From Ascaris suum (lineage: Eukaryota > Nematoda > Chromadorea > Rhabditida > Ascarididae): a DNA stretch of 64,000 bases. The notes beneath the pieces are model-generated. The model ran no database searches. It was not told where the DNA came from and saw nothing but the letters and a program-made list of their open reading frames with translations. The number at the start of each line of letters is the position of its first letter. The first letter of the stretch is position 1. Location: the NCBI GenBank assembly GCA_013433145.1, contig CM024170.1, positions 3,987,459 to 4,051,458 on the forward strand. The letters are read 5' to 3'. A program made the translations under genes and the position numbers. Below, piece by piece: positions 26,815-37,673 of the stretch.

Positions 26815-27709
26815 TTAAGTCGGATAGATTTTGAATGGTAAATCGCACCCTTCTGGACCAGTGCCCCAATAGCTATCCTTTTTTTGGTTATGGACGCAAA
26901 AGCATCGTGAGAAAAAATACGGATGTTTCGTCTCAAACAGCCTACATTCCTCGCCTGTATTCCTCCTCAACATCGTTTGGTTCATATGCAAATTATAGCA
27001 TTTGATTGAAACATTGCAATATTCCTGTCTTATCTTGCATCCCATTCACAACAGTAAGAGTCAGACTTACTTAATTATTCTGAGGTAAGAGAACTTAAGA
27101 AACCATTCAATGAATTTTTTAAATTGGTTTGAAGATATTCACCAACTTATTGAGTAAAACAATTCAGTAAAACAGTTCCACTGATTTTAAGGAAACCAAC
27201 AGGGAAGTTTAATAGTGAAATGAGCTAAAACCGAAAAAAAAACTGCAGTAGAAAAGATTCTATTTTACAGCCATCGACTACAATAAAAAGAAAAATCGAT
27301 GCTGCAAATATTGAATGCTTAATGACGTCGTATTATCATTGATGTCGACATTTTTTTTAACGTGCCCAAATGGTTTAAAGTTTTAAAACTACGCTTTCAA
27401 TTAGAAAAAAATATTTGAATATTTCTATACCGTTCTCATTGATATAAGACCTTTATCATTGATATACTGATATAAGTTATTGAGACATCATTGATATATG
27501 ATTACTCTATCTGATTTGAGAAAAAGAAAAATGTCGACGATAGTGATGATGAAAAAGACAACCTGGTAAGAACGGCGATATGTACCAAATTGACCGTAAC
27601 ACCACAGAAGCAAATCAGTGCACAGAAATATCGATGGAATATCGTATAGACACTGCAATTTCGAGTCATTATTGATAGGGTAGGGCCAAATATCGAAGTG
27701 ACAACTCAT
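26815..27709 (-). CDS. Cysteine-rich protein of unknown function, two exons
   Basis: Exons are 27709-27563 (49 codons from ATG, MSCHFDIWPYPINNDSKLQC...) and 27024-26815 (EYCNVSIKCYN..., stop TAA), joined in phase 0 with acceptor AAGACAG. At least ten Cys occur in 118 residues, including EYC, IKC, EEC and RCFC. The frame stays open and Cys-containing upstream of the ATG (FEICNER before MSC), so the true first exon, presumably with a signal peptide, probably lies further right. NVS and NQT glycosylation motifs fit an extracellular protein. The last exon could alternatively splice from E-GG|GTGCGA (phase 2) into the gene at 26272. Family not recognised. Confidence 0.55.
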
Positions 27710-28613
27710 TCTTTCATTGCAGATTTCAAACTTATTAATGCATTTATTTCAACTTGATCTTAAACACTGAACTTCAACTTGATCATCAAATATCTGTCAA
27801 GCATTAAACCTTATTAAATAGTCCAACTTGTAAGTTATATATACAATTTTTTTCGAAACGGAAATGAAGATGAACTACCAAGCTGCCAAAACTCGGAGAC
27901 TTATCAAAAAGCACTGCATCTGAATATTGGCAAGCTGCCATAATTTTAAACGCACTAAAGTTAGCAGGCTGCTCAAAGAATGTCTAAACCCCTAAAATAT
28001 TTGCAAGAACCGAGCCATCTATTTGCAAATCTCGTCACCTAATTGTGGGATAATTTCGGCTATACGTCGGATGTTGAAAAAATTTTGCATAAGTTGTTCG
28101 TGAAAAAAAGAAAAAGGTCATCGCTAACGAGCATCAATTCATCTTAACGATTAACAAAAGGTACGCGGAAGGACTTATTCACAAAGACCTAACTCTATAA
28201 TGAAAAAGCTCGTTTAGAGGGAAAAAAATCAATTTACTGTTGCACTACTCCTTCGAAGTTTTGCTTTTCAACGAAAAAAAAAAGAAATTATGTTCTTCAA
28301 GCATCTTTTGACGCGCAGCTTATGCAAATTACGAATGCGTCTCGGCGAGTGAAAAATTCGAAGGAACTTTTTCTCTGATATTGGAAGAATACGCAAAAGG
28401 GATGGAACGTTCAACTCGATTTTCCTCAGCGTTCGAAAAGAGCGAAGCAAACCGCAAATTTTCACACAAAAAGTCGTAAAATGATTTTAAAAAAATCTCT
28501 GCTGACGATCTGCATTTCTACGCGGCGCTTAGGGTTCTTTAAAAAGCATATGAACCAAAGCATTCCGTTATCATAATATATCATAATTTATACCATCTTA
28601 TTATTTTCTCAGT

Positions 28614-28632
28614 TTTGCCGACTGTCGGCAAA
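28614..28632. repeat. Perfect 19-bp palindrome
   Basis: TTTGCCGAC-T-GTCGGCAAA, GC-rich in an AT-rich setting and followed by a TATATATA stretch. It could be a dimeric transcription-factor site or the tip of a decayed inverted-repeat element. Confidence 0.7.
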
Positions 28633-28767
28633 CCCGCCTATATATATGATCCTAGCGCGAATCTCCACATATGAACCTATCTATTGAGAGCGATCCGAAT
28701 TCTTCAAAAAATTCTTTTTGCATAATTGATGAGGATTTGCTCAATAAATCGGTAAATCAGTGACCTG

Positions 28768-29279
28768 ATGAACGCTGCTTACATATGCAAACGATCGGCC
28801 GACAAAATACACGAGCAAACAGGTAGACAGACGTACAATGACAAACATTGGTTCAGTAGTTTAGACTTGTCAAGAATGACGGAAGCTGACAAGGGCTGGA
28901 GATGGATGTTCAAAATATGCAAATTTTTTAGCGAGATTGGAGAAGCAACTAAAGAAGCGATCATACGATTGAAGACGATAACGAATATGGCAAGCTGATC
29001 GGTTGGATGCAAATTCATACATAAATAGTGGAGACAAAGAAGCGCCCACCTACTCATACACAAGCTTTCAATTTAATAACACCAAAGGATAGGTATCGAA
29101 GTAAACCACAAGCGAGTGGATTAGACTTGTTCGTGAAATTTATTACAAATTACATCAAGCGATATTGTATTCTTTTGAAGAAATTTATTGATGCAGTGAT
29201 CATCGTATTGGTGCAGCTGGTTAATAGCGACGGTGACTTGAGATCATCCCGAGATCACTCTTATTCTATCACCTCGTGA
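28768..29279 (+). other. Two adjacent open frames, possibly coding
   Basis: 28768-28998 (ATG, 76 aa, MNAAYICKRSADKIHEQTGR...) and 29028-29279 (no ATG at its start, 83 aa) have fairly even codon composition for this window. They are in different frames, with no clear intron joining them, and the antisense strand is also open. No domain is seen. Confidence 0.2.
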
Positions 29280-30755
29280 AGGCATTGTGTAATGTTTAGA
29301 AAATATCAGCTATGAAATGAAATTGAATAATAATTTGATTTTATGCAAATTTACGATAATTTATATCCAAAAATAATTGAAAGATGAATTTGTATCATTT
29401 ATAGAAGATTTGAGATATGAGATCTAATTTATGCAAATTAGAAAGATGATATAAGATTTGAAATTAGTCGTCGAGCTATAAGATTTATAAGTCGACGAAT
29501 GAAATACTCAACTAGCAACAAGTAGATAATTGGATTAAGTCATTCAATCTTGCAGGATAAATGTTCTTAGAGGATGAAATGCTGGCGAAATAATTGCTAA
29601 ATAAAAACACTACTTTTGTATGTATCAGTAGTAACCCTATCCTTTGATTTATGGATAATTTTGTGCATTTAGCGGCTACAGTGTTCTATACTTATTTCTG
29701 TTTTTTTGTAGCGCGTTATTTTTTTACTCAAATAATGTTGATAATTAGCGCCTTTGGTGGTCTCTATCGTGGCGAATAGGATCGACTCATTTTTTTTGGT
29801 GTATTTAAATTTTTTGCACTTCAGAATCGATGACAACGATGCATCGAAAGATTTTCTTAAAGGCAGCATGCCATGATGATTTACACTCGTCTCGTTTGTT
29901 CTTCGTTCAGGGATGAGATAAAATTATGAGTGGCTGAAATATGTGAACAGCAGTGACGAATAAATGGATAATTCATCATGCATAAAACGTTTGGTTGAAT
30001 TGCAGGAATAATGAAAAAATTGAAGCCAGTCGTTACCGCGCCAGTAATGGCCGGAAAAAATACTGACGTTCTATTCGACAGAACAGTCTCAGCGCTACGA
30101 TAGAGCTTTCTATCGCATTTCGCTTGAAGGAAGTGATCTCGGTTTTTCCCTCAGAGAAGTGGATCGGGTTGGAGCAGGCTTTTGAGTTGGCTTTTTGCGT
30201 TTTTACTTTTAGTTATATGAGATCACGAGCGGCTTTGCAATCCATGCCGGGTGGTATTCACCTTATCCAGTTGTAATAACCGCAATAAGTCTGATTGCAA
30301 AAATAGTCCGATAACAACTACAATGATTGCGGTAATCACAAATGCACTGCTTTGTTTTTTCGAAGAGCTTAAAGAACGTTATGGTTGAAGCGGTGAGGAA
30401 AAGTGCGCCAGTAATGCCATCGAGCGACGGTTGCAACGCTTCTGATGACAGTTTTGCGGTCTATTCGATAAATGCCATCAAGTGGTAATTACTGCCAAAA
30501 GACTGCTCAGTGTCCATCTCTGTTAGACAGGCATACTTCTACCTGCGATCCTCCCACTGTTTGTAAGTCGATCTAACATCTCCTATATTCGGCGGTCACG
30601 TGCATGTGATTGTAATTTCCAAGCAAGCAAATATATTTTTTACAAGTTTGCGAAATGCTGCAAGCATTGCATAACCTATTTATAGCAGCGACAACTTTGC
30701 TTTCATCGCTTGAAGTGTGAGCAGTGGTTAGTTGGCTCTTCTTTTTCGAATTTTT

Positions 30756-31238
30756 ATGCGTTACAATTCCCTCCGCCTCATTTGTTCCAAAAGTGACTCA
30801 TGCATTTCAAGCTGCAACTTGCATTTGAGAGACATTAATCCACTCCCGCCATTATGTGCTCTCAGAGAGGCTTATAAAGTCGTGATTACACTAGTGTTGG
30901 TGTTACCTCTTTCGGTTATTTCCCTCATGTTTTCCACGTGCGTATGCTTTATCAACAGAGTTATGATTTCAGGAAATCATTTGAATACCGACGTAAGTGA
31001 ATTAATTGTGAGCGCTAAAGTTTTCGAATTATTCATAGAAAAAAAAAACGACAGAGGATTAGAGACAAATTTGGAAATTCTGTTGATAAAGCGTTGGTTC
31101 TGTCGAATAAATTCTGTTCAATATTCCACCATTAGATATCATTGGTCGAACGGTAAGAAAAAAGTCTTTGTTTATGTCCGGGGGGGGGGGGGTGGAAGGG
31201 GAGCTGGGAGGAAGAAGGTGAGGGGAAAGACGAGCTAA
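30756..31238 (+). other. Long open frame with a hydrophobic segment and poly-G tract
   Basis: The frame is 160 codons from ATG without a stop, unusually long for this base composition. It has a possible membrane segment (VVITLVLVLPLSVISLMF) and ends in Gly codons from a 13-G run (31180-31192). An internal TTTCAG acceptor at about 30972 suggests that only part may be exonic. No family signature. Confidence 0.2.
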
Positions 31239-31539
31239 TTTTTCTTTCAAAAGTTCGGAGATGTTTCATTCAATAGGACGAGAATTTCCGATGGACAAAG
31301 GAATGTTACATTAAGCGAGTGTTAGCAAGATGAGACTGGAATAATCAATGCGAATGATCTGTTCGGTGGAGCCTTGTGATGAATGAGATGACCGGAATTG
31401 AATGCGGTGCAGTAAGTGATCGGAATTCTCGAGGGAGAAGAAGACGACATCACTGAAGCTGACTTGAGGTGTAAAACTACGTTTTCAAACAAGACCCATC
31501 CAATTATGTTAGAATAGCCAAAACTGATAATTTAAAAGA

Positions 31540-31805
31540 ATGGATATCTTCAAACGCTCCTTGGGACAACTATATCTAAGACGAAGGGAAATCTTGCTAA
31601 GGAACGAAATGCACTTATTGGAAAAGCTGGGAAAATTGATTCAGCCAGAAAAAGCTGTAAGCAGAAGCATTAGAAACGAAAACGGACGGAATTTCTGGTT
31701 AAAAAGGCTTGGAATATAATCAGATGCAATCGGTGCAAACAAAGTTGGAAGGATGCAATTTCTGGCGACAATGCTCTTGAAGTTTCATTCACTAATGAAG
31801 TTTGA
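31540..31805 (+). CDS. Small intronless gene, 88 aa if one base is restored; CxxC motif
   Basis: ATG at 31540 opens MDIFKRSLGQLYLRRREILL..., which stays in frame to 31700. At the A-run 31701-31705 the frame breaks: the annotated frame stops at TAA 31717-31719, whereas the next frame continues sensibly (KAWNIIRCNRCKQSW...) to TGA 31803-31805. The total length (266 nt) is one short of a multiple of three, so one missing A in the five-A run would give a continuous 88-residue protein. The N-terminal half is basic and helical, and the C-terminal half has a CNRC zinc-ligand-like pair. No signal peptide or membrane segment. It is convergent with the gene ending at 32110. Family unknown. A short GTAAGC after codon 39 is probably not a donor. 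Confidence 0.55.
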
Positions 31806-32109
31806 AGAATATTCTATGAAAATTGCAAAAAACTTTAAAACTTAGCCTTCTTAATTAGCAATTTAGACTTGATTAGCCTAATTTTGTGAATTTAGTGGAA
31901 AATAAGTGTTTATATTTGCGCATTCTTAATCAACTTAAGCTCAAGTTCGTGACGCTGCCGATAAACATAACAACAGAGTGACTTTTACGAGATTAAAGAA
32001 ATGAGGAAATGACTTCACAACTTGAACCAACCACTCACAACTTGAACAAACGACCACACAATGAATGTATCAATAATTTCAATTACTTCCAATGTATGTA
32101 AAAATTTAC

Positions 32110-32355
32110 CTAAAAGTAATCACGTATACGTTTTCTCACCTTCGAGCTGAAGTTCCTCGGAAATATTTATCGAGTTTAAGACCTTTGTTCAAATCCCTTA
32201 GGATTATCTATCTCATTGCAAAGAAAATAAGTGATGAGCTTACCTGCTGAAAAGGTGAAGTCGATAGAGAAAGAGTTGTGTAGTGTTGTCGATATCAAAG
32301 AGATATGCATCATCGTCGCACATCGACATCATGAGAATGCAGTTCTTGAAATCAT
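32110..32355 (-). CDS. 3' end of an unrecognised gene, two exons
   Basis: Exons are 32355-32244 (DFKNCILMMSMCDDDAYLFD..., donor CAG|GTAAGC) and 32146-32110 (SKVRKRIRDYF, stop TAG, acceptor ACTTCAG). Lengths (2+36 codons+2, then 1+12 codons) and phases agree exactly. The product end is acidic, then hydrophobic, then a short basic tail. Translation could start at the internal ATGs, or the first exon may be preceded by others to the right that I could not find. Convergent with the small gene at 31540. Confidence 0.55.
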
Positions 32356-34892
32356 CTCATAAAAATACTCGTCGATCGAGTGAAATAACAGATTTCATGA
32401 GCAATTTTGGTCGATTCAAAGACCTATTCGGCTATAAGTAAGAGAAAGCAGTCAAAAGTAAAAGCAGCAAATAACGGTGCTTTAGAAAGCGTTACTAAAC
32501 GAATTTAAATGCTTTCACAAATGCTTTCGCAGCAAGTACCACCCATTTGCCAACAAGCAGCTGTCTTGCGATAATAATCGACGAATTAATCGCTGCTTCA
32601 GTTCACTCAACTATGACTTAATCTCACTCTAGAAATCATGCATTTCGTAATGCTTACCGGTCAATGATTATCGTGGAAAATATTTGTGGAATTGGAAAAT
32701 ATTTGTGGAATTGGAATCTGTGAAAAAAAAAAACTTATATTATTACCATAGAACGATCGGCGATTATACATCTTTAAATGTAATATCTAGTAGAAATTGA
32801 GATCGGTTGAAACCTTTGTGAGAGTATTTCAGCTGATCTCAATTTAATTTATGAGAAAGTCGCTCTATGAATTTGCATCTAACATTTTGAAATCAACTTA
32901 AAGCGGAACCATTTGTGCAGTGTACAAGCAAAGAGAAGCTGTGATAAGCATATACTTTGGTCACTCATAAACGCCTATTTTACGGCAAATGGCCAACAAA
33001 ACACTTTTTTTTAATGGGTGACATGAATAAAATTGACAATCATTACAAAAAAAACGCTTCTGGAATGACCGTTAATCGTTGTTCAACGTGCAAATTCTGG
33101 AAAGTGGCAAACGGTCAACTGCAATGATAAAGAAGCAAAATATCGAAAATTTAAATTCGTTCAAAGTACAAATTTTTTAAAAAGAAATTCGAATAATTCT
33201 TTGAAGGTGATAAATAAGTGATGAGTTGGAGAGAATATCATAGTTATTAGTGGGCATGTGTTGCGAATTGAAATCTATCGATCAAATAGCGAGAAGGATA
33301 TTTTTCGAATAGTTAAAATCAGATATGCTCAATGAATTGATAATTACACGAGTACGAGGAATTTAATAATTTTCATCGCCATTCAAATATTTTGTAATAA
33401 CTTCAATTACTCGACGATAAATGCATTTAGTTTATTAGCGACACCAGTAAAAATCTTCGATAAAATGAGCGTTTAAGTGATTTAGCTTGATGATAATACT
33501 TACAGCCAATGTTTTATTGAGATATATAAACGCGTTTACAATCACAGAATAAATTGAAAAGCTTCATTAACCATTAATGCAAACGACTAAACTCAGCACT
33601 CAGTGCTATATTTAGAGGAGTACCCTAATAGAGGAAGTACCCTAATCTGATATTTTATGATCATGGATGGGGACTTTCCGTTTGATTTTAAAAAAAATTC
33701 AAATTGAGCGTCCACATCTGCGCAAAACAGGTCTCCACATAAGCGATGTTTTCTTAGCTGAGATGATTAGTATGCCAGTGGTTTCAGGAAGCATCCGAAA
33801 TAGGGCATTATTTAAGTAATTAAAACGTTCAACGTAATTTGAATAGAAAGTTGGTTATGGAAAAGCAGCATGAACCGGAATGCCGTCAATCATCAAAACA
33901 TTTTGCTATTAACTTTCATTAAAACTATTGTGGTATGGAGAATTATTGGACTCCTTCAGTATGGAATACATATTTGTATATGCGCACATTAGAGGCATGT
34001 TTATCGAACCAATTTGTATCCGTTGAAAGAGGCAAAAAAAAACGAAGTAAATTTTGCAACACTGATTTACATGAAGCGCAGATGCGATTGCATGAAAGCA
34101 ATCGAGCACATTGGGCCTTAAGAAGCGCAATTTACTCCACCAAACATAGTCTACTGCTATCAGCCTGTCCCAAATGGAAAAGAGCAAAAAAGTGCACTGG
34201 CAAACAATTTATCATTCTGCTTCTCAGTGATGTTTCAAGCAATAAAATTTTCCAAATGACAAAGAATGGCTGGCTGTGAATAAGTACAGATGCATCCTCT
34301 AGCGAATCGAATATAGAAAATACTGATTTCGTTAAGAGTCTATGAGTTTCGTCTTTGACAAGCCCATATAATACACTTATAAATGTGCAGAAAAACAAGA
34401 TACATAGAGGATATAATTGGTGAATGCGTAATGAATACCTCAGAGAATCAATGCATCATTTCAGCATTTAATTAGGTCATCACATGAGAGTACTGAGAAG
34501 CCGTCGCCTACCTTAGCGCACAGATCTTGAGGTGTTTAAGCGTAGAGTGGAAAAACATTGCAGTGACTGCTAATCTGTAAAAGTTGTAGCCAATTGAGTG
34601 AAGTGGTGAAGCGCGCGTCCTACTAATCAGCTCCTAGGATACGCTCCTCCACTTTATACACTAAACTATATGAGTTGGATAATTATGCTCTAATCATTCT
34701 GTGCAAAAAAAGAATAAATATATAAGGAGTCGGTAAATAGAGCTGAACTGCAGAGAAGCTCATAGTGGATAAAGAAGGCGTGGAGGAGAAGTTGATGCTG
34801 GATGGAGGACAGAGGGAGGGGAGGGGGAAGAGAGAGCAGTTTCCCTTCTGGTCATAATTTTCCTCTAATGCCCACCAACCACGTAGGGCTGC
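32356..34892. other. Gene-poor stretch, 2.5 kb
   Basis: No splice-supported exon. It includes a tandem 20-bp repeat (two GTGGAATTGGAAAATATTT-type units near 32672-32712) and one 114-aa open frame at 33935, listed at low confidence. Confidence 0.4.
33935..34279 (+). CDS. Hypothetical ORF, 114 aa
   Basis: Single ATG-started frame (MENYWTPSVWNTYLYMRTLE...), rich in basic residues, with no signal peptide or recognised domain. It contains an eight-A run and no splice partner. The antisense strand is also open over much of it. The length is mildly above chance expectation for this composition. Confidence 0.28.
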   Translation: MENYWTPSVWNTYLYMRTLEACLSNQFVSVERGKKKRSKFCNTDLHEAQMRLHESNRAHWALRSAIYSTKHSLLLSACPKWKRAKKCTGKQFIILLLSDVSSNKIFQMTKNGWL

Positions 34893-36673
34893 TTATATAT
34901 AGCGCTGTGTGAAGGTGGACTTTGACCGGCACGAAACATCGGTTATAATACAGAAAACATCGCAAGGATTTGTTTTGCTGCGACGCTCTTGGGAGAACGT
35001 AATGGGACAGGAGTAGGGCGCTGAATGCATAGCGCCCTCATCGTAACATATTGCTCTCCAGCAAATTATGTAAATAACACGTGAAATATACATATAAGTC
35101 GACAAAGAATGAGGTTTCATTAACTAATGTCTGGCTCAATAACTCTATGTAAAGCACAAATCTTTATTTAATCAATGGTTGATCCGTGAATAAACTGGTC
35201 CTCTATACAATTATCACCGTGTTCACCAAAAACGGCATAAAACTGCAACGAATCCCATACAGCAAATTTCTGGCATTTAATACTGAGATAATATTCTTAA
35301 CGAAGTTGTTAATCAAATTATAATATCGACAAATTGTCGTTTGAATTTTAATTCAACAATGCTGAGAATGGCCTCTATTTGCAATAAATTTGAGTTTTGG
35401 ATTCCCATTAATAATTTTTCATAAGAGAACAATAACTAGAAATTGGCGAGAAAAACTGGTGGGGAGTGAATTTAAAAAAAAGGAGAAAAACAAATGAACC
35501 ACAAAATTAAAAAAAAAATTGACGATTGGAAAAGGAAAGATGCATAATGAATATAATCATTCACAACATATTTTCGATCATTTCACTCTCCTCTCTGTGA
35601 TGCATTAATTTTCCATTAATCGCTGACATCTTTCACAACATCAGTTCTTTAAATTTCTTCATTGCTACTTCAGTTTTTACATATTGACTGAGTCAATAAA
35701 CTTTCTCTCATGGATTATTTTTCCACATTGAGTGAAAACTCGTTCAATGCGCATTTCGAGTCATACAGATCACTGCTGACCTCAGCGCATCTAAAAGAAC
35801 CTTCGCTAAGTAAAAGCGTTTGAGAAGAGGTGAACGTTGATCTCAAAACAGCGTACCTCCAATGAGTTGGAAATTTCCTCAGACAATTTCGATCTGTAAA
35901 CACTCCATCGCCTAGATTGCACCTCCCACATATCCGCCCCATAGAATTGCTAGCATCATCCTGCAGTATCGCCAACTTTGGCGATCATCTAGCATCAAAA
36001 ATCTCTATCAGAACGCTTAACTCTCCAAATTTCAGTGCCCGGAACCTTTAGCTAATATCTAACTAACGGAGAAGATTTCAGAAACCTCTCAACTTGTTTT
36101 TTTAAATGAGTTTCCCCTAGGAGCACTATTGATCAATGACAATTTTATTTTCGATGTAAATAAAACGGAAGCGGAAAAGTTTTCCGTTCATTGACCGGCC
36201 CTTCGGAATTGTTGAAAGTGCTCGTTTCATATTTATAAAGAACGCAATGAACTAAAAACATTCAGTCGGCTATTTGTTGAAAGGAAACTATCTCGACAAC
36301 ATTACATAAAAATCTTCATTCAATTGCTAATAAGGAAATTTACGAACATGTTAGAAAATTGTGAAGGAACTGCTGCAATTACAGAATCCAAAAACTATAC
36401 AAATGAGAGACCATACAAAAACGTGCTCGCTGCAAAAAATAAAATTATTGCCCGAATTGCTGAGAATTCCAATAAAAGGCGATAGGTATAAGCAAAGAGC
36501 CGAAATTGGTGGAAGATAGTATGGAAGGAGACTTACGGGTAGAAAAATTGGAGTGGTGGAAATGCTGCTGGTGGAACCTCTAGAAATTATATGGCTGCTT
36601 GTGAAAAAGATATGGGAATTAGATGCGTTTATCCATAGATGTCTACTTATAACCGCTGTATGCATGGGTCTTG
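34893..36673 (-). CDS. Cysteine-rich, probably extracellular protein, three exons seen
   Basis: Minus-strand exons are 36673-36537 (ends at CCC|GTAAGT), 35960-35857 (acceptor CTGCAG, donor GTACGC) and 35055-34893 (stop TAA). Phases 0 and 2 and the lengths (45, 34 and 53 codons) fit exactly. Exon 1 is Ser/Thr/Ile-rich with an NAS glycosylation motif, exon 2 has ICGRCNLGDGVFTDRNC, and exon 3 has CYDEG...YSC...NPCDVFC...VSC, seven or more Cys in all over the last 87 residues. The first listed exon begins in phase 1, so a 5' exon, presumably with the signal peptide, lies further right. Family unknown. The Cys density resembles the genes at 10.6 and 26.8 kb but the spacing differs. Confidence 0.55.
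35968..35985. repeat. Perfect 18-bp palindrome at an exon edge
   Basis: ATCGCCAA-CT-TTGGCGAT, immediately upstream of the acceptor of the middle exon of the Cys-rich gene. The half site TTGGCGAT resembles an E2F-type core, but its intronic position makes function uncertain. Confidence 0.65.
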
Positions 36674-37410
36674 CTGCAAATATTCATAAATGGCACGGAT
36701 TTTAGCTTGATGTCACTTAAAGCCTAATTTCCGGTTCATTTTTGAATCGCTCCCTCCCCCCTTTGCTTATTCTCCTTCCTCATCATTAAGTTCACTAGTT
36801 ACGTTCGTATATTAGACCACATCAAACATATTAAAGCAAATTTAATCGACAAAAGAGAAGCAAAAAAATTCTTCACAGTTGCTTGAAAATTCATTGAAGC
36901 AAAGAATTCATAAATGAGTTTCTTTCGATTGCTCACTTCACTCGGTTCGCTTATATCAGTGAAAAAAACGATTTTTGATAGGATTTAGTATTAATGAGTA
37001 AAAAGTAGAACGAGCAATTAAGATACACTCCTATTGGCAATAGAAAGTGCGCTCCGCTTGAATAATTTCGCCTCATTAATATCCCACAAACTATTGAATC
37101 AGTTTTGACGGAAGTAATTCATAGAATATTTGCGAGAAGAAATTCCACCGCATTAAGCAATTACAATTAAGTATTGAATCAATAAGACTTGAATGAATTG
37201 ATGAATCTAAAATTATCAACGAAAATGTCAGATTCGCTCACGAATAAATTCAAAAACAAGAACATTCTTTAATATCTTCATAAAAGATCCCTTGAGACAT
37301 TACATAAGAAAGCTTCTTGTAAACAGCGGTACCAAGAGGGATTCATAGAAGATTGACATTTATTGTCCGATTTATGGTTTATTTAACTACTTGAGTTTCC
37401 ATTGCATTTA

Positions 37411-37416
37411 TATAAA
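37411..37416 (+). promoter_or_regulatory. TATA box (TATAAA)
   Basis: TATAAAGCG lies 68 bp upstream of the ATG at 37479, giving a plausible 35-45-nt 5' UTR. Confidence 0.5.
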
Positions 37417-37478
37417 GCGATTTGCTCGATTCTGAGTAGAGAGGTTTCTGACTTAAATTAAGAAAACTGCTCCGTTCT

Positions 37479-37673
37479 ATGAAAGAACAAACATTTGTTA
37501 TTGTGTTTATTTTTGCTGTAGCTTATACCCGTGCTTCATTTCAACAGCAACTGAGGAGTCCTTTCAAGGAACAGAAATTGGCTGAGAGTTACAGGACACG
37601 ATCGAGGAGGAGGACGACGAAAAAGTCACTCATGCATAATTGCAATGAGCACACCTCGATTACCAGCTTTTAG
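37479..37673 (+). CDS. Small secreted basic protein, 64 aa
   Basis: ATG-started single-exon frame. MKEQTFVIVFIFAVAYTRAS is a convincing signal peptide. The mature part is strongly basic, with the run TRSRRRTTKK, which could be a proprotein-convertase site, and a single Cys near the end. A TATA box at the expected distance supports a real promoter. It may be the complete gene or a first exon. No family recognised; a neuropeptide precursor or secreted effector are possibilities only. Confidence 0.45.
   Translation: MKEQTFVIVFIFAVAYTRASFQQQLRSPFKEQKLAESYRTRSRRRTTKKSLMHNCNEHTSITSF

Larger units (their letters stand above)
27710..31539. other. Stretch without a convincing gene, 3.8 kb
   Basis: Contains two successive plus-strand frames at 28768-28998 and 29028-29279 and a longer one at 30756-31238 (listed separately at low confidence), a palindrome at 28614, and otherwise AT-rich sequence without splice-bounded frames. 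Confidence 0.4.
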
